From: Inhella gelatinilytica
GTDB lineage: Bacteria > Pseudomonadota > Gammaproteobacteria > Burkholderiales > Burkholderiaceae_C
Assembly (NCBI RefSeq): GCF_016093295.1
Contig: NZ_JAEDAL010000005.1
Span: forward strand, 1-64,000
DNA length: 64,000 nt
Direction: 5' to 3'
Shown: in pieces, positions 28,054 to 37,108 of the stretch
Position numbering within the stretch: position 1 is the stretch's first letter
Layout of the letters: each line of letters begins with the position of its first letter
The notes under the pieces: model-generated
The model's database searches: none
What the model was told of the DNA's origin: nothing
The model's input: the letters and a program-made list of their open reading frames with translations, nothing else
Program-made: the position numbers and the translations under genes

Positions 28054-28808
28054 GTACGCCCCTGCGGGCACAAGCGGTTCGCCCACAACCCCAACTCTGC
28101 ATGGTGGGTCAGATCAACCTGCAAGGGGGTGACCGAAATCGCGCCGTGGTGGGTGGCATGGAAATCCGTTCCCTCACCCCCTTCACGGACCGCTCCCGGT
28201 GGGCCAATCCAATACATGGCCTCACCCCGCGGATTGACTTGGCAATGCGCGCCAGAATTCGCGTGACGCGCGCCCAGTCGGGTCACCTGAATCGGCAAAT
28301 TCGCGGCATCGGCCCGGTTGGGAATGTTTACGTTCAGCAGGTACGGGGTTGAGAGCCCCTGAGCCAAAACGGCCTCCACCACACGGCGGGCCGCCTGCCC
28401 GGCTGCATCCAAATGCGTCCAGTGACGATCGACCTGCGAAAACGCGATCGCAGGAATCCCGAACAAGTAGCCCTCCATGGCGGCAGCCACGGTACCGGAG
28501 TAAATCGTGTCCCCCGCCATGTTCGCGCCGTTGTTGATGCCCGACAGGACCAAGTCGGGCCGCCAATCCCCCAACAGCGTGGTCAGCGCCAGGTGTACGC
28601 AGTCCACGGGCGTCCCATTCACATACCGGAATCCATTCACACCCTCGTGCACGCTCAGCGGTCGCTGAAGAGACAACGCATTGGAGGTGCCGCTGGCGTT
28701 CTGCTCAGGGGCGATCACTTGAATCTCGCCCAAATCCCTGCAGGCCGCCACCAGCGTGGCGAGACCGGGGGCGAGGTAACCGTCGTCGTTGGCAATCAGA
28801 ATTCGCAT
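28050..28808 (-). CDS. surE: 5'/3'-nucleotidase SurE
   Basis: A 252-residue metal-dependent nucleotidase acting on nucleoside 5'- and 3'-monophosphates and short polyphosphate. The N-terminus MRILIANDDGYLAPGL carries the metal-binding Asp pair (D8, D9). Further ligands lie in APEQNASGTSNALSL and LVLSGINNGANMAGDTIYSGTVAAAMEG. The C-terminal part has GTDFHATHHGAISVTPLQVDLT. Length is typical. It is the first gene of the surE-pcm-nlpD-rpoS cluster and is divergent from the response regulator at 28864, with 55 bp between the two starts. Confidence 0.97.
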   Translation of the reverse strand: MRILIANDDGYLAPGLATLVAACRDLGEIQVIAPEQNASGTSNALSLQRPLSVHEGVNGFRYVNGTPVDCVHLALTTLLGDWRPDLVLSGINNGANMAGDTIYSGTVAAAMEGYLFGIPAIAFSQVDRHWTHLDAAGQAARRVVEAVLAQGLSTPYLLNVNIPNRADAANLPIQVTRLGARHANSGAHCQVNPRGEAMYWIGPPGAVREGGEGTDFHATHHGAISVTPLQVDLTHHAELGLWANRLCPQGRT

Positions 28809-28863
28809 CGTGACACCGATTCTAGGGAGGCACAGGAGCGGCGACCTTGGTTAGCATGCCAAC

Positions 28864-29448
28864 ATGCCCCTGCGTGCCCTCATCCTCGACCCCAACCCGC
28901 TGACACGGGCCTTTTTGGTGCGGGTGCTCTCCGAAGGCCTGAGTGATCCTCTCTCATGCAGCGAATGGGGTCTGGAGCACGAGGTGCTGACGGCACTGAG
29001 GGGCGGAGCCGCTTTCGACTTGGCGCTGATTGACGTGGATGGCCCGGGCGGCGGATTGGCGGTGCTGGACGCCCTGCAAGGCAAACCCACGCTGAAGATC
29101 GTTCATACCCTTTATGGGGAAGATGAAGCGCTGTTCACCGCCGTTCAGTGGGGCATCGACGGGTATTTGCTCAAAGAAGATCGATTTGAGACCGCGGTGG
29201 AGTCCTTGCAGCGCATCGTGAGGGGGCGCCCTGGGCTGTCCCCTGCACTGGCCCGCCGCTTGCTGCTCGCCGCGCGGACGTCCCCCTCCCCCCGCGCTGC
29301 GCGCGAGATGGAGGTGTTGGACTATGTCGCCAAAGGTTTCACGCCCAAAGAGATTGGAAACTTGATGGGTTTGAGTTTGCCGGCATTGGGCGCCTTGATT
29401 GGGGCTATTTATCGGCCGGGGCCCCTCCGTACCGCGACCGCCGACTGA
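28864..29448 (+). CDS. response regulator, NarL/FixJ-like, with an eroded HTH
   Basis: A 194-residue two-domain regulator. The receiver domain (residues 1-120) has the acidic start LILDPNPLTR, a phosphorylatable Asp in LALIDVDGPGGG and the conserved Lys in YLLKEDRFE. The C-terminal region lines up with a LuxR-type HTH (REMEVLDYVAKGFTPKEIGNLMGLSLPALGALIGAIYRPG). Compared with FixJ/NarL it lacks the basic residues of the recognition helix and the usual Lys-Leu-x-Val-x-Asn/Arg ending. It may therefore not bind DNA in the standard way. It faces the hybrid kinase at 29479 tail to tail, with 30 bp between them. Confidence 0.8.
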   Translation: MPLRALILDPNPLTRAFLVRVLSEGLSDPLSCSEWGLEHEVLTALRGGAAFDLALIDVDGPGGGLAVLDALQGKPTLKIVHTLYGEDEALFTAVQWGIDGYLLKEDRFETAVESLQRIVRGRPGLSPALARRLLLAARTSPSPRAAREMEVLDYVAKGFTPKEIGNLMGLSLPALGALIGAIYRPGPLRTATAD

Positions 29449-29478
29449 CGCGTTGTAGCGGGACCGGTGGGTCTCCGT

Positions 29479-32400
29479 TCATGCGCCAATATCGAGCGCG
29501 GAAAGCGCCGAACAACTGATCTCAAGGCTCACGCGCAGAGGCTCCAACTGCGGGGGCGTTTGCTGTTGTCGGAGGTGTTCTTCAACCAAGGCCGCTTGAC
29601 GGCTGATTTCGTTGAGCCCCAGAGAAGCGCTCGCACCTCGCAGAGTATGGGCCAGTCGCCGGCTCCCCTCCCAATCCTGCGATTCGACCGCCTGAGCCAG
29701 GCGATCCGCCGCCCCGGCATAGTCCGCCGCGAAGCGACGAAGCAGGCGGCTCAGCACACCGATCTTGCCCCCCAGCACCGCCAATCCCTGCCGCAAGTCC
29801 AGACCCGGAATCACCGCCAAATCTCGCTGCAACCGATCCTCCAGCGATTCGGCGGACTTGCCCGCGGGAACGACCCGGGTCTCGCTCTTGGATTGATCGC
29901 CGCGGACGTCTTCGGCAGTGTCCCGCTGGGCGTCAGGTGACGGCGTCATGGGGGGCCGCTCGCGCGTCGGCAGCCACTTCAACAGCGTTTCGTACAGCAC
30001 TTCTGCTGAAACGGGCTTCCCGATGTGGTCGTTCATGCCCGACTCCAATGCCGCCGCACGGTCTTCGGCAAAGGCATTGGCCGTCATGGCGACGATGGGC
30101 GTCCGTACATGCTGATCAATGTTGCGAATGGCCATGGTGGCTTCGAAACCATCCATGATGGGCATGCGCAAGTCCATCAAGATCAAGTCGTAACGGCGCT
30201 CGGCTGCCATGTGCACGGCTCGGCGTCCATTGACGGCGACATCGGCCGCCACCCCGGCATTGCGGAGCATCTCCAGCGCGATCTCCTGGTTGATCGGCGT
30301 GTCTTCCACGAGCAGCACATAGGCGCGTCGCTGCCGTAGCTGTGCCAACACTTCTGTATTCGCCGTTGGCTCCGGAAGGGCCGTCTCGGCTGATGCCGGC
30401 CGCTGTGCTTCCAAAAAGGGCGCTTCAAACCAAAAGGTACTGCCGCCCCCCGGGCGACTTTGCACGCCGACCTGCCCCTCCATGAGGTCGGCCAACCGTC
30501 TCACGATGGCCAAGCCCAAGCCCGTTCCCCCAAACTGCCGGGTGGTGCTCGACTCCGCCTGCTCAAACGGATTGAAAAGACGTGCGCACTGCTCAGCCGT
30601 CAAACCGATGCCACTGTCGCGCACTTCAAACCGTATGCGCAGCGGTTCATCACCCACGGAGACCGTCCGGGCCCGCAACAGCACCTCACCGCCCTCGGTG
30701 AATTTGACCGCATTGGAAAGAAAATTGAGCAGAATTTGTCCCAACCTCAACCCATCGCCGCGCATGTGACGTGGAGCCAGCGCCAACTCGGTACGCACGC
30801 GGTTGCGATTGGTCTGGGCCTTGTCCTGCACCATGAAAACAACGCTTTGGACCAGCTCATGCAGATCAAAGTCGGTGACATCCAGGCGCAACTTGCCAGC
30901 TTCGATTTTGGAGAGGTCCAAGACATCATTGAGGATGCCCAGCAGGTGATGGGCAGACTGCTCGATCTTTCGCGCTCGGTCCTGCACTTTTTGAAGAATG
31001 GGGCTGCAGGCTTCTGGCGCGGGGGCTGCAGTTAGATCGGTTTCAATCAGTTGGGTCAGCCCCAGAATGGCATTCATCGGCGTCCGGATTTCGTGGCTCA
31101 TATTGGCCAAGAACGCGCTCTTGGACTGACTGGCCACCTCGGCTTGCAGCTTGGCCTCGTGCAATTCGGCGGTTCGCTGCAACACCAACTCCTCGAGGTG
31201 ATGCCGGTACTGCGCCAACTCTTCGCGCATGGCCCGTTTCTCGCTGATGTCCTCTTGGACCGAAACGTAGTGCGTCACCAGACCGTCCGCCTGCCGCAAG
31301 GGGTGAATCGAGGCCAAATCCGTGTAGATGGAACCGTCCTTTCGGCGATTCACCAATTCGCCGCGCCACGTCGCCCCTTTGGTCAATACCCCCCAGAGAT
31401 TCAAGTACGTCTCAGGCGGCGTCCGGCCGGACGCCAACAACCGAGGCGTCTGGCCCAACGCCTCGGCCGCGGTATAGCCCGAAACCCGTGTGAAGGCTTC
31501 ATTCACGTACTCAATCGTGCCGTCCAAGTCCGTGATGATGATGCTGGCCGGACTTTGGGCCAAGGCCAGCGAGAGCCGCATCAAGTCCATTTCCGCTTGT
31601 TTCTTCGCGGTGATGTCCGCATGGGTGCCCGCCATCAGCAGTGGCTGGCCCTCCGGATCCCGGCTAAACACTTTGCCGCGGTCCAAGACCCACACCCATC
31701 GCCCCTCTTTGTGGCGCATGCGGATCTCGCATTCATAACCCGGCGTCTCGCCCCGGAAATGGGCCTCCAACAGCTTGGTGGACCGAACATAGTCTTCGGG
31801 GTGGCACAACTCTCTCCACGTGCCAATGCTAAGGGGCTGCAGTTCATGGAGGGCATAGCCCACGATTTGGGCCCACCGTTCGTTGAACATCACCCGCCCC
31901 GTTTGCACCTCCCACTCCCAGGTGCCCACGTTGGTGCCCTCCAGGATCCGCTCCAGGCGAATGCGCTCCTGCTGAAGCTCCCGCAAGATCAGCTTGCGGG
32001 CGCTGACATCCTGGTGGGTACCCACCACCCGCATGGCTTGCCCGTACTCACCGCGCTCCACCACGGATCCATTACTCAGCACCGAGACCCAGGCGCCCGA
32101 GGCATGGCGTGCGCGAACTTCCACAGAGAAATCGTCGGGGCCCTCCCGGGAAAACGACTTGTCTCGAAGCCCATCCATCCGGGCGCGGTCATCGGGATGG
32201 ATGCGCTCCATCCAATCCTCGATGTTCACGATGGGGGCATCTGCCGGCAAACCCAACATGGTCTTCCACCGCTCATTGACAGACAGCGTTCCCTGGCTCG
32301 GCCTCCAATCCCAGAAGCCCAGGTCGCCCCCCCGCAAGGCCAGTCGCAAACAGTTCTCTCCGTCTCGTAGCGCCTCTTCATGCGCCTTGGTTTCGGAGAC

Positions 32401-33777
32401 GTCCCGGGCGATGCCGAAGATTCCCATCAACTGTCCATCTTGATCGCGCAGGGGGCCTTTCAAAACGGAGTAGGTCTTGAGTCCACCACCGGGCATGGGG
32501 AGGCGGGTTTCCCAGCGACGCGGCTTCAACTCCCGCACGACAACTTCGTCCTGCGCCCGAAACTCTTCAGAAAACGAACCCGCATGAATCTCCTCATCGG
32601 TCCGTCCCAAGATTTGTTCAGGCTCCAAATGAACCAAGGCCGCTCCCGCCGGGTTCATCCACAGGTACCGCCCCCTCAGGTCCTTGGCAAAAATGATGTC
32701 TTCTGAGTTGCGAGAAATATCCGCAAGCAAATTCAGCGCCTGCAGTCGCTGCTCGTGCTCACGGCGCCAATTTACAGCCAACGCTCGCTGCTGACGCTGG
32801 CGGTGCAAAACGTGCAAGGTGACGATCAGCAACGCCGCCAAAACCCCGACCAGCCCAATTTGGCCCAAGGTGGGAGCCGCTCGCACCATCAGCTCATTGG
32901 GTTCAAAACGCGACAGCAGGTACCAGTCGGTGGCGCCCACGCGCTCCACCAAAGTCAGAAATCGCTGACCGGACCCTAGCTCGGTGGGAACCACCTGCCC
33001 GACACGCTCTCGCAAGATCGCCCAATCCGCAGCGGCAAGTTCCGTGCCCTGGCCTTCCAAACCGGGAGCGGCCTGACCGGCAGTTTCGGCGGTCGACGCC
33101 AAGAGGGCCGCCCCCTGGGGCATCGCCCACACCAGCCGGCACTCACCGGCCTGCCCATCCAAGGGCCACCGTTCAACAGCATTGCGAAGCCAGTGGGCCG
33201 GGTCCACGCGCAGAACCACCCACAGCGCATCCGAGCCCTCGGCAATAACCGGTGCGACAAACGCCACCCGCTGTCGACCCTGCGCATCTCGGTAGGGACC
33301 GATGAGCTCAGCCGGCTGAGCAACAGCCCCCCCGCGCAGGCGATTCAAAAGGGTCGGCTCCTGGGCAATAGAGCCATCCCCACCCGGTGCCCCAACCCCA
33401 CGGCCGTCCGACCCCACCATGTCAAAGCCGCTGTATCCGGCCGCCTCCCGAATCTGGGCGAGCCGACGCTCGAGGGACTGCAGGGCTTCGGCGCTGCCCG
33501 CTTGGGCCGCCGAATATTCCCGAATCAGCAGGGCGCTGGTGCGGAAATTGTTCATGTCAGCCTGCCGCTCGCCCAGCCAATCCGCCAGTTGCAGCGACTT
33601 GAACCGGGTGACCGTCCGCAACTCGGACGCCAAGTCCTCTCGACGATGCGAAACGACATCCCATCCGGCTGCCAGCATCGCAAGCGCGACGAGCATCAAC
33701 CCAAGGGGCAGCCGCCACCGAACCATCCACCGGAGGCCTAGCGTTCGCAGTCCCAGTCGAGTCGAATCGAGCGTCAA
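29479..33777 (-). CDS. multi-PAS hybrid sensor histidine kinase with receiver and Hpt domains
   Basis: A very large inner-membrane kinase of about 1430 residues. A membrane helix near the N-terminus (LPLGLMLVALAMLAAGWDVV) and a second (GQIGLVGVLAALLIVTLHVL) enclose a periplasmic sensor of about 260 residues, probably Cache-like. Four PAS/PAC units follow. Then come HisKA (SHEIRTPMNAILG, His near residue 895), HATPase (GDGLRLGQILLNFLSNAVKF, GTGLGLAIVRRL), a receiver with Asp in LMDLRMPIMDGFEA, and a C-terminal Hpt with His in RRLAHTLRGASASLG. It can carry a full internal His-Asp-His relay to an external regulator. TTG at 33777 is used as the start (AGGG four bases upstream); ATG at 33726 or TTG at 33846 are alternatives. 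Confidence 0.88.
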   Translation of the reverse strand: MTLDSTRLGLRTLGLRWMVRWRLPLGLMLVALAMLAAGWDVVSHRREDLASELRTVTRFKSLQLADWLGERQADMNNFRTSALLIREYSAAQAGSAEALQSLERRLAQIREAAGYSGFDMVGSDGRGVGAPGGDGSIAQEPTLLNRLRGGAVAQPAELIGPYRDAQGRQRVAFVAPVIAEGSDALWVVLRVDPAHWLRNAVERWPLDGQAGECRLVWAMPQGAALLASTAETAGQAAPGLEGQGTELAAADWAILRERVGQVVPTELGSGQRFLTLVERVGATDWYLLSRFEPNELMVRAAPTLGQIGLVGVLAALLIVTLHVLHRQRQQRALAVNWRREHEQRLQALNLLADISRNSEDIIFAKDLRGRYLWMNPAGAALVHLEPEQILGRTDEEIHAGSFSEEFRAQDEVVVRELKPRRWETRLPMPGGGLKTYSVLKGPLRDQDGQLMGIFGIARDVSETKAHEEALRDGENCLRLALRGGDLGFWDWRPSQGTLSVNERWKTMLGLPADAPIVNIEDWMERIHPDDRARMDGLRDKSFSREGPDDFSVEVRARHASGAWVSVLSNGSVVERGEYGQAMRVVGTHQDVSARKLILRELQQERIRLERILEGTNVGTWEWEVQTGRVMFNERWAQIVGYALHELQPLSIGTWRELCHPEDYVRSTKLLEAHFRGETPGYECEIRMRHKEGRWVWVLDRGKVFSRDPEGQPLLMAGTHADITAKKQAEMDLMRLSLALAQSPASIIITDLDGTIEYVNEAFTRVSGYTAAEALGQTPRLLASGRTPPETYLNLWGVLTKGATWRGELVNRRKDGSIYTDLASIHPLRQADGLVTHYVSVQEDISEKRAMREELAQYRHHLEELVLQRTAELHEAKLQAEVASQSKSAFLANMSHEIRTPMNAILGLTQLIETDLTAAPAPEACSPILQKVQDRARKIEQSAHHLLGILNDVLDLSKIEAGKLRLDVTDFDLHELVQSVVFMVQDKAQTNRNRVRTELALAPRHMRGDGLRLGQILLNFLSNAVKFTEGGEVLLRARTVSVGDEPLRIRFEVRDSGIGLTAEQCARLFNPFEQAESSTTRQFGGTGLGLAIVRRLADLMEGQVGVQSRPGGGSTFWFEAPFLEAQRPASAETALPEPTANTEVLAQLRQRRAYVLLVEDTPINQEIALEMLRNAGVAADVAVNGRRAVHMAAERRYDLILMDLRMPIMDGFEATMAIRNIDQHVRTPIVAMTANAFAEDRAAALESGMNDHIGKPVSAEVLYETLLKWLPTRERPPMTPSPDAQRDTAEDVRGDQSKSETRVVPAGKSAESLEDRLQRDLAVIPGLDLRQGLAVLGGKIGVLSRLLRRFAADYAGAADRLAQAVESQDWEGSRRLAHTLRGASASLGLNEISRQAALVEEHLRQQQTPPQLEPLRVSLEISCSALSALDIGA

Positions 33778-33909
33778 GTTCCCTGGTCTCCCCCCGCGTC
33801 GCCGGGCCCCATGCCCAGCAAGATCGCACTGCGAGTGTCGGGCCAAGCGCCCTGTAGCGCCAATCTCGGGGATGCCCCTAGGTCTTCAGAGGGAATAGGG
33901 ATCAGAAAA

Positions 33910-33940
33910 CAAAAAACCCGTTGAGGACCAACGGGTTTTG
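33910..33940 (-). terminator. terminator of tRNA-His
   Basis: AAACCCGTT and AACGGGTTT pair around a 7-nt loop. The minus strand continues TTTTTTGTTTTC after the stem, directly downstream of tRNA-His. Confidence 0.9.
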
Positions 33941-33941
33941 A

Positions 33942-34018
33942 TGGGGTGGCTGATGGGACTCGAACCCACGACGACAGGAATCACAATCCTGGACTCTACC
34001 AACTGAGCTACAGCCACC
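33942..34018 (-). tRNA. tRNA-His (anticodon GUG)
   Basis: Cloverleaf with encoded CCA. Acceptor GTGGCTG/CAGCCAC, anticodon loop TTGTGAT giving GUG, T-loop TTCGAGT. The extra 5' G (position -1, at 34018) opposite the discriminator C is the tRNA-His identity element. Confidence 0.95.
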
Positions 34019-34046
34019 GTCGAAAGCCTGACAGTATAGCAATAAA

Positions 34047-35966
34047 TTACTTGCTAGAGCCCTCACTCTTTTGATCGACCAAAATTTTGGCCTTGTACTG
34101 GCGCTTGAGTGCCTCCAAGTAAGCGGCCGACTCGGCCGCGCCCAGTGCCTTGCCAAATTCGATGGCGGCTTGGGTCGGTGGCACCACTTGGGCGTCCGGC
34201 GCTGAAATTTGGGTCAGCTTGACCAAGGCATATCCACCCGCACCCAGATCAATCCCCAAGACGGCCGGCAGCTTGCTGCCGTCGGCACGAAGGATGCGCT
34301 CAAGCATGTCACGCGGCATGCCTGAGGCGGCACCCCGCGAGACCTTGCGCGCCCCCGTCCACCCCGCGCCCGCTCCGGCCTTGTCGGGGTCGGCAGCCAA
34401 AGCCTTGAGTTGTTCCTCGCCGGATTTTTTGGCGAGAGCCGCAGCGCGCTCCAGCACGAGCTGTTCTTTCACCGCATCTTTGACGCGCTCAAAATCGGGG
34501 GCCGCCGCAGGGAAGTGCTCCACGATGCGCGCAGACACCAGTTGCTGCGGCGCAGTCTCAACGGCCTCGGTGTTGCGCTTGTGCCGCACTGAATCTTCCG
34601 CGAACACCGCTTCCAGCAATTTGCTCGAACCCAGCGGACCCGAGGCGCCGCCCTGGGCTTTGCGCATCACCTCCGCCGTGGCCACCTTGAGGCCCAGCTT
34701 CTCGGCAATGGGCTGCAGGGAGTCCGCCTGCTCGTACACCGAATTGCTAAATTGCTCAGAGAGTTCTTGATAGCGCTTGCGGGCCAGCTCCGTGCGTTGT
34801 TCGGTCTCGATCTCGGCACGCACGTCGTCAAACTTGCGCACGTCTCCCCCGCGAATGGCTTCCAGCTGAATCAGGTGCAGCCCAAAGTCGCTCCGAATGA
34901 TGGGGCTCAGTTCACCCACCTTCAAGGCAAACGCCGCGTCAGCGAACGGTTTGACCATTGCTTCACGGGCGAAGAAATCCAGATCGCCCCCATTGGCCGC
35001 GGACACTTCATCTTGAGAGTGCTTGCGGGCCAATTCAGCAAACTGCTTGGGATCCTTGCGCAGCGTGTCCTGCAGTGCCTCCAGCTGCGCGCGAGCCGCT
35101 TTCTCCGCCGCAGCGTCGGCCTTCGGCTCCAGCTTGATCAGTATGTGACGCGCACGCCGCTCTTGTGCCGTGCCGTAACGCTGTTTGTTCTGCTCGTAGA
35201 ACGCCTTCAAATCATCCTCAGACACCTGGACTTTGCCCCGCAAAGCCTCCAAATCGAGGACCAAATATTCGATCCGGGCCCGTTCGGCCTGCTGCCAACG
35301 CTTTTGCGTTTCAGGCAGTTGGTAGTGCTTGCGCACCTCGTCGTCTTGCACGAGAACCTGGTCTCGGAACGCCGACGGCTCCAGGCGCAACACATTGACC
35401 TCCCGTTCCTGCAAGACCGCATCAAAGGCCAGTTTGGCGGCTGCGGTCAGCGAAGTGGGCACCATTTGACCGGGGGCCATGGCTTGCTGCTGTGCCAAGT
35501 CATAGCGTAGGCGTTCAGCAAAACTTTCTGCCGTCATGCCTTGCGCCGCCAACAGAGCACGATTCGGCTTGCCCTCCGGCGTGCGCAACATGGCCAGGGA
35601 CGGAGACCGGGAGAACACCGACTGCACGCGAGCATCGGCGATCTCAAGATGCTGATTCACGATGGACGAAGCAATCACCCGCTGCGTCACCAAATTTTCC
35701 AGCGCTTGTCGCTTGGCCTCCGGTGTATCCAGCAACTTGGCATCCACTTGCGGATTTTCTCGGCGCACCCGTTCCGCCTGTTCTCGAACGGCCGAATCCC
35801 ATTCACCTTGGGTGACTGAGCGGCCATCGACTGAGGCCACCTTGGTTGCCACTCCGTCCGCAAAGCTCGAATAGCCCTGAACACCCAGCGCAACAAACGA
35901 GGGCAGGATCAGCAACAACAAGATGGCTTGAAGCCAGCGCTGATGGGTACGAACAAACTCAAACAT
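34047..35966 (-). CDS. ppiD: periplasmic folding chaperone PpiD (SurA-N/parvulin family)
   Basis: A 639-residue protein anchored in the inner membrane by one helix (residues about 12-31, WLQAILLLLILPSFVALGV) after the short MFEFVRTHQR. A SurA_N-like chaperone domain follows. A parvulin domain lies at about 265-365 (RRARHILIKLEP, FAELARKHSQDEVSAANGGDLDFF, GELSPIIRSDFGLHLIQLEAI). A second, helical chaperone part makes up the C-terminus. PpiD works at the SecYEG exit on newly translocated outer-membrane and periplasmic proteins. In many proteobacteria it sits beside hupB, as here, with tRNA-Val between the two. Confidence 0.93.
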   Translation of the reverse strand: MFEFVRTHQRWLQAILLLLILPSFVALGVQGYSSFADGVATKVASVDGRSVTQGEWDSAVREQAERVRRENPQVDAKLLDTPEAKRQALENLVTQRVIASSIVNQHLEIADARVQSVFSRSPSLAMLRTPEGKPNRALLAAQGMTAESFAERLRYDLAQQQAMAPGQMVPTSLTAAAKLAFDAVLQEREVNVLRLEPSAFRDQVLVQDDEVRKHYQLPETQKRWQQAERARIEYLVLDLEALRGKVQVSEDDLKAFYEQNKQRYGTAQERRARHILIKLEPKADAAAEKAARAQLEALQDTLRKDPKQFAELARKHSQDEVSAANGGDLDFFAREAMVKPFADAAFALKVGELSPIIRSDFGLHLIQLEAIRGGDVRKFDDVRAEIETEQRTELARKRYQELSEQFSNSVYEQADSLQPIAEKLGLKVATAEVMRKAQGGASGPLGSSKLLEAVFAEDSVRHKRNTEAVETAPQQLVSARIVEHFPAAAPDFERVKDAVKEQLVLERAAALAKKSGEEQLKALAADPDKAGAGAGWTGARKVSRGAASGMPRDMLERILRADGSKLPAVLGIDLGAGGYALVKLTQISAPDAQVVPPTQAAIEFGKALGAAESAAYLEALKRQYKAKILVDQKSEGSSK

Positions 35967-35995
35967 GCAGCGTCCTCAAACGGCTCGCAAACAAA

Positions 35996-36020
35996 CAAAA
36001 GGCGAACCAAGGTTCGCCTG
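35996..36020 (-). terminator. terminator of the hupB/tRNA-Val transcript
   Basis: AGGCGAACC (36000-36008) and GGTTCGCCT (36011-36019) form a perfect 9-bp stem. The minus strand continues TTTGTTTGTTTG. Confidence 0.85.
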
Positions 36021-36073
36021 AAAGTCGACCGGGGCATTTTAAGGCGCGGCCCCGGGCTTGCTCGCGCTGTCGG

Positions 36074-36149
36074 TGGTGGGTGCTAACGGGCTCGAACCGC
36101 TGACCTACGCCTTGTAAGGGCGCCGCTCTACCAACTGAGCTAAGCACCC
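36074..36149 (-). tRNA. tRNA-Val (anticodon UAC)
   Basis: 76-nt cloverleaf with encoded CCA. Acceptor GGGTGCT/AGCACCC, anticodon loop CTTACAA giving UAC, T-loop TTCGAGC. It lies 11 bp after hupB on the same strand and is probably co-transcribed with it. Confidence 0.95.
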
Positions 36150-36160
36150 GACAGAGACTC

Positions 36161-36433
36161 TTACTTGATTGCGTCCTTCAAGGCCTTGCCTGGACGGAAC
36201 TTGGGCAGCTTGGCCGCCTTGATCTTGATGGCATCGCCGGTGCGCGGGTTGCGCCCCGTGCGCGCGGCGCGTTTGGTCACGCCAAAACTGCCAAAACCCA
36301 GCAACGATACCGTACCGTTTTTCTTGAGGGTCGTCTTGATGCCACCGATGAGCGCCTCCAGTGCGCGCTGCGCGTCCGCCTTGGACAGCCCGGCTTGCTT
36401 GGCGATGTGCTCAATCATTTCCGACTTGTTCAT
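36161..36433 (-). CDS. hupB: DNA-binding protein HU
   Basis: A 90-residue nucleoid protein with the HU/IHF fold. It starts MNKSEMIEHIAKQAGLSKADAQRALEAL and carries the beta-arm signature GFGSFGVTKRAARTGRNPRTGD, with the intercalating proline inside NPRTG. It ends FRPGKALKDAI. The single HU type and the place next to ppiD are typical of betaproteobacteria. HU bends and compacts DNA and assists replication, recombination and the action of integrases, including elements like the one at 1-5767 (general knowledge). Confidence 0.96.
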   Translation of the reverse strand: MNKSEMIEHIAKQAGLSKADAQRALEALIGGIKTTLKKNGTVSLLGFGSFGVTKRAARTGRNPRTGDAIKIKAAKLPKFRPGKALKDAIK

Positions 36434-36513
36434 TCCAACGCCCCCTTATGGCGAATTCGAAAGATCCAAAACCGATGGTGCCCTGTGCTCAATGTGGGCA
36501 TGGGGCGCGGATT

Positions 36514-37089
36514 CTAGCCAGCTCGCGCGCGAATTTCAGGCAAGGCCTTGCGCAAGTAGTAAACCATGCTCCAAACCGTGAGGATCACCGCCGCCACCAG
36601 CAGCACCATGCCCCACAGATGGGTATCGATCACGCCGAACAGGTGACCGTCGTACAGCAAGAACGGAATGGCAACGAGTTGGGCCGTTGTTTTGAGCTTG
36701 CCAACCATGTGGACCGCGACGCTACCCGATGCGCCGATTTGCGCCATCCATTCCCGCAACGCCGAGATGGCAATTTCTCGGCCGATGATCACCAGAGCCA
36801 TCAACGCCCCCCAACTCCCCAGTCGCTGTAAATCAATAAGCACCAGGAGCGAGGCACACACCAAGAACTTATCGGCCACCGGATCCAAAAAAGCCCCAAA
36901 AGAGGAGGCCTGGTTCAGCTTGCGGGCAAGGTAGCCGTCCAACCAGTCGGTGATCGCGACGGCCGCAAAAAGGGACGTGGCCACCAGGTTCTGGACCTCC
37001 GGGGTCAAGGGCGCATGAAAGACGCCCACGATCACGGGGATGGCCACGATCCGAGCCCAAGTCAGCAGCGTGGGGATGGTGAAAAACAT
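36514..37089 (-). CDS. pgsA: CDP-diacylglycerol-glycerol-3-phosphate 3-phosphatidyltransferase
   Basis: A 191-residue inner-membrane enzyme making phosphatidylglycerol phosphate, the committed step to PG and cardiolipin. The CDP-alcohol phosphotransferase motif is complete (DWLDGYLARKLNQASSFGAFLDPVADK), with all Asp residues present. At least four hydrophobic segments are visible, including MFFTIPTLLTWARIVAIPVIVGV and GMVLLVAAVILTVWSMVYYL. It follows uvrC and a small lipoprotein gene on the same strand. uvrC-pgsA are also neighbours in E. coli. Confidence 0.95.
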   Translation of the reverse strand: MFFTIPTLLTWARIVAIPVIVGVFHAPLTPEVQNLVATSLFAAVAITDWLDGYLARKLNQASSFGAFLDPVADKFLVCASLLVLIDLQRLGSWGALMALVIIGREIAISALREWMAQIGASGSVAVHMVGKLKTTAQLVAIPFLLYDGHLFGVIDTHLWGMVLLVAAVILTVWSMVYYLRKALPEIRARAG

Positions 37090-37108
37090 GGGCGAATTGT
37101 GCGTCCCC

